DNA of 5,096 nucleotides from Acidobacteriota bacterium (lineage in GTDB: Bacteria > Acidobacteriota > Vicinamibacteria > Vicinamibacterales > UBA823). Under the pieces are notes generated by a model. That model had not been told where the DNA came from. It worked only from the letters and a program-made list of their open reading frames with translations, and did no database searches. The stretch spans positions 1 through 5,096 of the forward strand of contig DODG01000096.1 in NCBI GenBank assembly GCA_003509065.1, in the 5' to 3' direction. Position 1 is the stretch's first letter. Each line of letters starts with the position of its first letter. Shown piece by piece: positions 1-5,096 of this stretch. Position numbers and translations under genes: made by a program.

Positions 1-666
1 CTTCGCCAGATGCGTGAATATATTGGCGTAGTGCGGAGATTGTTAGCGTTGGAAGATGGTGTCACGTTTGAAAGTGATCTGATTAACGTTCGAGATCTTA
101 CACTTGATCTTGGCCATGATGACCCGCGGATTGCACCAGATGTAAAGATATTCATTGGAGCAACCGGTCCCAAGATGATGGAATTGACCGGAGAGCTTGC
201 GGATGGTGTTCTGATGAATGGAATCTTGCCGCCAACACATACGCGGTCGTCGATTCAAAGGTTGGCAGCCGGTGCCGCTCTAGCAGGACGTTCGCTCGAT
301 GATGTCGAGAAGCTTCAGTTGGTCAATGTTTCGATGAATAAAGATACGGATGTAGCAAGATATGATGCCAAACGACTGGTTACGCAGTACCTCGGGCAAC
401 AATCACATTTTGCAAAAGCGCTTTCGTTCCCGAATGATAAGCTGAACGAGATTAAGGTGGTAATGGGAGGATGGCCGCCGAAGCCGGGAGGCATTGAGTC
501 TGCGATGAAACTGGTTGATGACGCGCTTGTCGATGATCTGATTGCCCACGGTACGCCTGAACAGTGTCGAACAAGTGCACAGCGTTGGCTGGATGCGGGG
601 CTCGATCAAATAGTTCTCATTCCATTGAGTAGAAACTACGATGAAATATTGGAAGTGTTTGCATAA
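1..666 (+). CDS. LLM-class flavin-dependent oxidoreductase, 5'-truncated (luciferase-like / Mer-like)
   Basis: The reading frame is open from the first base and ends at TAA 664-666, so the gene begins upstream; the first ATG at position 10 is internal. About 221 codons are present, and the family is usually 320-350 residues, so roughly the first 110-120 are missing. The clearest family mark is the segment at bases 157-219, GATGPKMMELTGELADG followed by VLMN, which matches the conserved strand-helix of methylenetetrahydromethanopterin-reductase-like and luciferase-like (beta/alpha)8-barrel oxidoreductases using FMN or F420. Near the C-terminus come HGTPEQCR and then LDAGLDQIVLIPL, the usual final barrel strand. 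These are cytosolic enzymes. The substrate cannot be told from this part. Its position ahead of ring-opening and carbamoyl-removing enzymes suggests it oxidises or reduces a nitrogen heterocycle or a side chain of one (inference). The stop is 45 bases before the next gene. Family call is firm, function open. Confidence 0.87.
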   Translation, partial: LRQMREYIGVVRRLLALEDGVTFESDLINVRDLTLDLGHDDPRIAPDVKIFIGATGPKMMELTGELADGVLMNGILPPTHTRSSIQRLAAGAALAGRSLDDVEKLQLVNVSMNKDTDVARYDAKRLVTQYLGQQSHFAKALSFPNDKLNEIKVVMGGWPPKPGGIESAMKLVDDALVDDLIAHGTPEQCRTSAQRWLDAGLDQIVLIPLSRNYDEILEVFA

Positions 667-711
667 TGTTCGAACACGTAACGATTTTGAAGTCCTTTCT
701 GGGTGTTTAAA

Positions 712-2016
712 ATGATGGATGAATCAAGTTCTCTCGCAGCAGCGGTACGCTCACAGATGCCGTTGGCGACGCGCATCTTCGATGCGATACGGGAGCGAAC
801 GGCAGATCATGTTGGAATAACGCGACCGGCGTGGAGTTCGCAGGATTTAGCGGCTGCCGAGATTATTGCGGAAGCGGCTCGCGAATTAGGTTTAATTGTT
901 GAATGGGATTTGGCGGGAAATCTTTTGTGTAGTCTGTCCGGCACGGACTCCGATCAACCGCGGATATTAACAGGCTCTCATCTTGACTCTGTGCCTACAG
1001 GCGGACATTACGATGGGTTAGCCGGTGTTGTTGCGGGGATTAGTGTTTTAGCAGCTTTTCGCCAAATGGATTTACAACCTGCTTGTGACATCACAACGAT
1101 CGGCCTTCGGGGTGAAGAAAGTGTCTGGTACGGCATCGCGTACATAGGCAGCAGGCTTGCTGTTGGAACACTCCCGCTTGAGCAATTAGACGAGTTGAGA
1201 CGGGGCGATACAGGTCGCAGTCTGGCCGAGCACATGTCTGATGTTGGAGTGGATGTCGATGAACTTCGCAGAGCGAAGGGACCGACGATCAATAGTAACA
1301 ACACCCGAGCATTTTTCGAGTTGCATATTGAGCAAGGGCCGGTGCTGGTCGGCGAGGGCGTTTCAGTCGGTATTCCAACCACGATTCGTGGCAACGTGCG
1401 ATTCCCATACGCACACTGTCTCGGCGTTTATGGTCATTCAGGAGCATTACCCAGAGCTTATCGTAATGACGCAGCCCTCGCCGCGGTTGAACTCGTACAC
1501 ACGCTGGACTCATTTTGGATAGAGCAAGAAGCCATGGGTGTTCCGGACACTGTATTTACAGTCGGTAAATTGTTTACTGATCCGACTTATCACGGTATGA
1601 CGAAGGTCCCAGGCCGCTGTGACTTTACCCTCAACTTTGGCGGCACGACGAAAACATTTTTAGATGCATGTCGGGAAAGAACGGTTATTACGGCCGGCGA
1701 CATCGCGCAAAAGCGACGTGTCGAATTTGAACTAGGTGAGTGTGTGGGTTCAGATCCGACACCCCTGGACAATCAGTTGCGCGGGGTTTTGGCCGACAAG
1801 GCCGAGTCTGCTGGTATTCAAATCCGTGAGTTCGCAACGGTTGGCCACGATGCGTCGATTTTTGCCCGTGCTGGCATACCCTCTGCGATGGTATTGGTCC
1901 GGAACGACAAAGGTAGCCACAACCCTGATGAGGCCATGGAAATGTCTGATTTTGCTGACGGATCCGTCGTGTTAGCGGAAGGAATCGTCTCCTTACTAGG
2001 CTATGATTCCACTTAG
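712..2016 (+). CDS. M20-family Zn-dependent amidase (N-carbamoyl-amino-acid hydrolase / allantoate amidohydrolase type)
   Basis: Family members hydrolyse an N-carbamoyl amino acid, or a ureido acid such as allantoate, to the amine, CO2 and ammonia in the cytosol. Numbered from the ATG at 712 (434 residues; the family is usually about 410-420), the two-metal site is complete: GSHLDSVPTGG with His90, Asp101 in HYDG, the Glu135-Glu136 pair (base and ligand), His205 in FELHIEQGP, and His403 in KGSHNPDE. The spacing His90-Asp101-Glu136 (11 and 35) equals that of yeast beta-alanine synthase as I recall it. GHSGALPRAYRNDA (His242) marks the lid/dimerisation domain. The usual EEGSRF motif reads EESVWY, as in a divergent clade. 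GTG 703 would add three residues and ATG 715 remove one; 712 is preferred because GGGTG (701-705) lies 6 bases upstream and ATG is the commoner start, but no strong ribosome site decides it. A partner amidohydrolase follows after 20 bases, the classic hydantoinase/carbamoylase pairing. Confidence 0.92.
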   Translation: MMDESSSLAAAVRSQMPLATRIFDAIRERTADHVGITRPAWSSQDLAAAEIIAEAARELGLIVEWDLAGNLLCSLSGTDSDQPRILTGSHLDSVPTGGHYDGLAGVVAGISVLAAFRQMDLQPACDITTIGLRGEESVWYGIAYIGSRLAVGTLPLEQLDELRRGDTGRSLAEHMSDVGVDVDELRRAKGPTINSNNTRAFFELHIEQGPVLVGEGVSVGIPTTIRGNVRFPYAHCLGVYGHSGALPRAYRNDAALAAVELVHTLDSFWIEQEAMGVPDTVFTVGKLFTDPTYHGMTKVPGRCDFTLNFGGTTKTFLDACRERTVITAGDIAQKRRVEFELGECVGSDPTPLDNQLRGVLADKAESAGIQIREFATVGHDASIFARAGIPSAMVLVRNDKGSHNPDEAMEMSDFADGSVVLAEGIVSLLGYDST

Positions 2017-2036
2017 AATTTATATGGATAAGAAAA

Positions 2037-3389
2037 ATGTTTGAGACTGTTGTCATTGGTGATCTGGTTTTGCCAGATGATGTTCTACACAATGGATACC
2101 TCGCTATAGACGCCGGTAGGATTTGTGCAGTCGGTGTCGGAACGCCCCCAGAGGCAGGACAAACAATTGATGCGACAGGTAAGTATATTTTTCCTGGCGT
2201 AATCGATGGGCAAGTGCATGCGGGCAGCGCTCAGGGGATTAGCGGGTTAGCTGACGCGACTATTGCGGCGGCTGCAGGTGGTGTGACGACAATAGTTGAC
2301 ATGCCGTTTGACGACCCCCATCCGGTTAACTCGATTGAACGGATGCAGGCCAAGATTGATGTCATTAATCAACACGCCTCGGTCGATGTGGCGTTGTACG
2401 CCACTGCAAGGAAGGGAGATGGCACCAATGGTTTGTTGGAGTTGGCTGATGCGGGTGCGTGTGCCTACAAGGTCTCAACCTATGAATATCATCCTGTGCG
2501 CTTTCCCGGCTACGACACAGGCGAACTTTATGAATTGTTTCCGGTAATGGCAGAAACTGGATTAGCGGTGGCCTTCCATAATGAAGATCCCTATATAGTT
2601 AAGCGACTTACTGATCGGCTTTTCTCCGAGCGCAGTAACAGTGCAAGCTTGCATGGTGCAAGTCGCCCGCCCGTCGCTGAATTAATCGCTAATGTCAGTG
2701 TTTTCGAAATTGCACGAATTACCGGGGTGCGTTGCCATATTGTCCACAGTTCGCTTGCTCGAGGGTTTGATCACGTCAAGCGTTACCGTGAAGAAGGCGT
2801 TAGGGTAAGTGCTGAGACATGTATTCAGTACCTCGTGTTCGATGATGATGATGTTGCTCAAATGGGGGCGAAACTAAAGCAGAATCCGCCGATTCGTTCG
2901 GCTACCGAGAAGGCCGCATTGTGGGAAAAAATCGTGGCTGACGAAGTCGATTTTGTTTCGTCAGATCATGTCGCGTGGCCAATATCTAAAAAATCAAATC
3001 CAGATTTCCAGAAGAACGGTTCTGGCATGCCCGGACTGGAAACCATGTTTCCTGCATTGTTCACAGAGATGGTGACGGAACGAGGTCTGCAACCGATGCA
3101 GGTAGCAGCGTTGTTGTGTGAACGACCCGCACGGCACTTTCGACTTTATCCCCGCAAAGGTACGTTGAGGCCAGGCGCGGATGCGGATTTCGTAGTGCTT
3201 AATCCCCAGTCGTGTGTTTTCGATGAAGCGAATATGAGTTCTGAAGTCAAGTGGAGTCCCTATCATGGAAAGAACTTTGGTGGTCGAGTCGAATCAACTT
3301 ACGTGCGCGGGCGGTTAATCTTTAATAATGGCGCCATCGTTGCCAATCCGGGATGGGGACAATTTATACGGCCCGTTAACTCAGGCTAA
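2037..3389 (+). CDS. Cyclic amidohydrolase (hydantoinase / allantoinase / dihydropyrimidinase-like) with QxH metal motif
   Basis: This is a 450-residue member of the amidohydrolase superfamily, the usual length for hydantoinases and allantoinases, which hydrolyse a cyclic amide bond (hydantoin, dihydrouracil, allantoin) in the cytosol. Landmarks in order: FPGVIDGQVH (52-61), AAAAGGVTTIVDMP (77-90), Lys145 in ACAYKVST (the site of the carboxylated metal-bridging lysine), His181 in AFHNED, His237 in CHIVHSS, AETCIQYL (259-266), KQNPPIRSATE (281-291), Asp310 in SSDH, and a C-terminal strand segment with KGTLRPGADADFVVL. Positions 59/61/145/181/237/310 run parallel to the E. coli allantoinase ligands 59/61/146/186/242/315, but residue 59 is Gln instead of His. 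The CIQYL and SDHVAWP segments look closer to the L-hydantoinase side of the family than to E. coli AllB. The start ATG has GGA eight bases upstream (2026-2028). It is 20 bases after the M20 gene and surely cotranscribed. Ring-opening of a cyclic ureide is the best guess; the substrate is unknown. Confidence 0.92.
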   Translation: MFETVVIGDLVLPDDVLHNGYLAIDAGRICAVGVGTPPEAGQTIDATGKYIFPGVIDGQVHAGSAQGISGLADATIAAAAGGVTTIVDMPFDDPHPVNSIERMQAKIDVINQHASVDVALYATARKGDGTNGLLELADAGACAYKVSTYEYHPVRFPGYDTGELYELFPVMAETGLAVAFHNEDPYIVKRLTDRLFSERSNSASLHGASRPPVAELIANVSVFEIARITGVRCHIVHSSLARGFDHVKRYREEGVRVSAETCIQYLVFDDDDVAQMGAKLKQNPPIRSATEKAALWEKIVADEVDFVSSDHVAWPISKKSNPDFQKNGSGMPGLETMFPALFTEMVTERGLQPMQVAALLCERPARHFRLYPRKGTLRPGADADFVVLNPQSCVFDEANMSSEVKWSPYHGKNFGGRVESTYVRGRLIFNNGAIVANPGWGQFIRPVNSG

Positions 3390-3441
3390 ACCTCATCAAT
3401 ACGAGTCAATGAGGAGACGGAGTTCAAATTTCTATAATCAA

Positions 3442-3447
3442 AAGGAG
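3442..3447 (+). promoter_or_regulatory. Strong Shine-Dalgarno site of the solute-binding protein gene
   Basis: AAGGAG lies seven bases before ATG 3455 and is followed by a purine run. It is by far the best ribosome binding site in the window and fixes the start of the binding protein. It fits the usual need for much more periplasmic binding protein than transporter or enzyme. Confidence 0.85.
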
Positions 3448-3454
3448 AGAGGGT

Positions 3455-4306
3455 ATGAGGAATATTCACAAATACTGCATTAGTTCGGGCGTTGCTATGG
3501 TTGCCTCTGTTGTGTTGATGGCTGCTGTTCACGCTGGAGAAAAGATGATTGTGGCGGCGGATGTCGGGTTTGCGCCCCATGTGATGGCTAAGCCAGGAGG
3601 CGGCGTTGAGGGGTATAACGTTGACATGATCGAAGAGATCGGAAAGCGTCTCGGGGTCGAGTTCGAAATTGTTGATGTAGAGTGGTCAGGGATTTTTGCC
3701 GGATTGAATGCCAAAAAATACGATTTCATTATGGCTCCTACGACCGTTACGCCCGAGCGTGCGAAGAAGATGCTATTTATGGAGGGCTATTTAGATAGCG
3801 AAATGGTGTTCCTGATTAAAGAGAGTGCCGCTCATATTGCTTCAGAAGCACAACTTAAAGGCAAAACGGTAGCTGTTAATAAAGGCAACATTTATGATAA
3901 GTGGCTGACTGAGCATCAAGATAAGCTCAACCTCACCATTGAACGTTACGGAAAGAATGCTGATGCCATTCTTGCGGTGCAATCAGGTCGGGCTGATGCG
4001 TATCTAGCCAGTGGGAGCGCATCGGGTTGGGCGGCTCAACAGAACCCGTTGTTAAAGACCTCGTTGGTTGTGCGTACCGGTCGATATTTTTCTGCGCCTT
4101 TTCGACTTGAAGACGCTGCACTTCGTAACAGGATCGAACGTGTAGTTGAGTGCATGAAGTTAGACGGTTTTTTCTCAAAACTACATGAGAAGTGGTTTGC
4201 CTCACCCGCTGGGGCAGGTTCTACGATGGTAACCGTTGAGGCGGGGTATGGTGCCCCCGGTATTGAAGGTCATGTAGCAACCTTCCATCGCCCCGACTGT
4301 GGATAA
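3455..4306 (+). CDS. Periplasmic solute-binding protein, family 3 (polar amino acid ABC transporter type)
   Basis: The 283-residue protein begins with a Sec signal peptide: basic start (MRNIHK), hydrophobic core at about 11-24 and a likely signal peptidase I cut after VHA at 27. It has no lipobox, so the mature protein should be free in the periplasm. The fold follows E. coli glutamine-binding protein Gln[12 protein letters not shown], then [35 protein letters not shown] and GRADAYLAS, ending the domain at HEKWF (244-248). Aligned by eye to GlnH, the carboxylate-binding Arg (R102) and Asp36 are kept, but the Asp that holds the ligand amino group (GlnH Asp157) is Ser186, and GlnH Lys115 is Asn142. 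A tail of about 35 residues after KWF carries GYGAPGIEG and a near-terminal Cys282. The gene opens the transport part of the cluster, 65 bases after the amidohydrolase and ahead of its ATPase. The ligand is likely a carboxylate without a free alpha-amino group (inference). Confidence 0.93.
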   Translation: MRNIHKYCISSGVAMVASVVLMAAVHAGEKMIVAADVGFAPHVMAKPGGGVEGYNVDMIEEIGKRLGVEFEIVDVEWSGIFAGLNAKKYDFIMAPTTVTPERAKKMLFMEGYLDSEMVFLIKESAAHIASEAQLKGKTVAVNKGNIYDKWLTEHQDKLNLTIERYGKNADAILAVQSGRADAYLASGSASGWAAQQNPLLKTSLVVRTGRYFSAPFRLEDAALRNRIERVVECMKLDGFFSKLHEKWFASPAGAGSTMVTVEAGYGAPGIEGHVATFHRPDCG

Positions 4307-4333
4307 GAGCCTGTTATAGAGAAAGCAAAAACT

Positions 4334-4377
4334 TATGTCGCACTGGGCTGGGTATTGTCCCGGCCCAGTGCGATATG
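4334..4377 (+). other. Large intercistronic stem-loop covering the ATPase start codon
   Basis: Bases 4334-4352 pair without interruption with 4359-4377: 19 pairs, three of them G-U, closing a six-base loop TATTGT. The core TCGCACTGGGC (4338-4348) is matched perfectly by GCCCAGTGCGA (4363-4373). No T-tract follows on the plus strand, so it is not a standard intrinsic terminator. Read on the minus strand it is followed within two bases by five Ts, so it could terminate transcripts coming from the right. Between a binding-protein gene and its transporter genes, such a hairpin commonly protects the upstream mRNA from 3' exonucleases and lowers downstream expression, as in the malE-malF gap of E. 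coli. The ATG at 4375-4377 lies inside the base of the 3' arm. The structure is certain as sequence; the role is inferred. Confidence 0.8.
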
Positions 4378-5096
4378 CTGATTTCTATCGTGAACCCAAA
4401 TGATCGACCGGTCGTGCTCGATGCAAAGGGCATTGTTAAGACATTTGGTCAGGTTAAAGCACTCAATGGCGTAGACCTCGCGGTCACGCGTCAAGAACTT
4501 GTGTTTGTGATTGGGCCATCCGGGTCTGGTAAGAGCACTTTGCTGCGCTGTTGTAATCGTTTGGAGGAACCCACTGCTGGTGCGGTATACGTGGATGGGA
4601 TTGATATTCTGAATCGCGGAATCAATATTAATGCAGTACGTCGACATATCGGTATGGTGTTTCAGTCATTCAATCTCTATCCGCACATGACAGCGTTAGG
4701 CAATGTCACTCTTGCGCTGCGGCGAGTATTGAAGTTATCAACCCGCGACGCGAACAGTAGGGGCATGGAGGCGCTCGATGGTGTGGGGCTAACTGACAAA
4801 GCAGGTGCTTACCCGGGGGAGCTTTCAGGTGGACAACAGCAGCGGGTTGCGATTGCTCGCGCTCTGTCTCTGGAGCCTAAAATCATGTTGTTTGATGAAC
4901 CTACTAGTGCCCTTGATCCTGAGTTGGTGGGTAGCGTCCTCGAGGTCATGAGGCAGATGAGAAACACCGGTATGACAATGGTTGTAGTCAGTCACGAAAT
5001 GCGATTTGCCAGGGAGGCAGCGGATAGAGTGATATTTATGGATGAGGGACATATTGTTGAGGAAGGGACTCCGTCTGACATCTTTGAAGCGCCGCA
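4375..5096 (+). CDS. ABC transporter ATP-binding protein, polar amino acid type (GlnQ/HisP-like), 3'-truncated
   Basis: The frame is open to the window edge with 240 codons visible. Relatives are about 240-260 residues, and the last codons read SDIFEAP, so only some 15-20 residues are missing. All nucleotide-binding motifs are present: Walker [10 protein letters not shown] (47-55), Q-loop Gln97 in [13 protein letters not shown], signature LSGGQQQR (150-157), Walker B IMLFDEP with Asp174/Glu175, D-loop SALD (178-181) and the switch His207 in VVSHEM. The FNLYPHMT and [13 protein letters not shown] wording is typical of the polar amino acid uptake family. It would power import at the inner membrane with a permease not in this window. 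ATG 4375 is the first possible start, since no ATG, GTG or TTG precedes it in frame back to a stop at 4264. GTG 4390 is an alternative that would leave the hairpin outside the gene; neither has a clear ribosome site. The gene starts 68 bases after the binding protein. Confidence 0.95.
   Translation, partial: MLISIVNPNDRPVVLDAKGIVKTFGQVKALNGVDLAVTRQELVFVIGPSGSGKSTLLRCCNRLEEPTAGAVYVDGIDILNRGININAVRRHIGMVFQSFNLYPHMTALGNVTLALRRVLKLSTRDANSRGMEALDGVGLTDKAGAYPGELSGGQQQRVAIARALSLEPKIMLFDEPTSALDPELVGSVLEVMRQMRNTGMTMVVVSHEMRFAREAADRVIFMDEGHIVEEGTPSDIFEAP

Noticed and set aside
1008..1394. 128-residue open frame on the minus strand inside the M20 gene
   Set aside because: It lies opposite a gene whose catalytic motifs are all intact, its translation is Ser/Thr/Pro-rich with no recognisable domain, and it has no supporting start signal. 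The same applies to the other antisense frames, including 1688-2092 and 4333-4647.
2841..2853. Short GAT repeat (four units)
   Set aside because: It encodes an in-frame Asp run (residues 269-272) in a surface-like part of the amidohydrolase and is too short to be a meaningful repeat.
3391..3414. Inverted repeat CCTCAT / ATGAGG with a 12-base centre, a possible operator or small hairpin
   Set aside because: Six-base arms with a 12-base unpaired centre are weak and easily found by chance; no regulator family could be matched and no regulator gene is present.
3433..3438. Perfect TATAAT, a possible -10 promoter box upstream of the binding protein
   Set aside because: Transcription would begin around 3445, inside the Shine-Dalgarno site at 3442-3447, and no good -35 box lies 16-18 bases upstream. 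It is probably chance in an AT-rich gap.
4334..4377. The strong hairpin as an intrinsic terminator ending the operon after the binding protein
   Set aside because: No T-tract follows on the plus strand, and the ATPase of the same transporter type begins at or just after it, so full termination would make little sense.

Overview
The window is five protein-coding genes in a row, all on the plus strand with short gaps (45, 20, 65 and 68 bases). It looks like part of a bacterial catabolic and uptake operon. The first gene lacks its 5' end and the last lacks its 3' end. No tRNA, rRNA, mobile element, CRISPR array or long repeat is visible, and no stretch over 300 bases is without a gene.

Organism: the solute-binding protein has a signal-peptidase-I-type leader without a lipobox, so it is probably a free periplasmic protein. 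That points to a Gram-negative host, most likely a proteobacterium. Base composition looks moderate, about half G+C by eye (not counted). A genus cannot be named from the sequence.

Layout: (1) 1-666, C-terminal two-thirds of a luciferase-like (LLM) flavin/F420-type oxidoreductase. (2) 712-2016, an M20-family zinc amidase of the N-carbamoyl-amino-acid hydrolase / allantoate amidohydrolase group. (3) 2037-3389, a cyclic amidohydrolase of the hydantoinase / allantoinase / dihydropyrimidinase group, in which the first His of the metal-binding HxH motif is Gln. (4) 3455-4306, a periplasmic family-3 (polar amino acid type) solute-binding protein with a strong ribosome binding site. (5) 4375 to the window end, the matching ABC transporter ATPase. 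A perfect-looking 19-pair stem-loop lies between genes 4 and 5, and its 3' arm contains the first possible start codon of the ATPase.

Working together (inference): the transporter would import a small N-containing acid. The amidohydrolase would open a cyclic ureide or imide ring, the M20 enzyme would remove the carbamoyl group to give an amino acid, CO2 and ammonia, and the LLM enzyme would carry out an oxidation or reduction on the ring or a side chain. In the binding protein, the Asp that normally holds the ligand's alpha-amino group is Ser, which fits a ligand whose nitrogen is acylated or in a ring. The exact substrate cannot be read from the sequence. No permease gene is in the window; it probably lies just outside.
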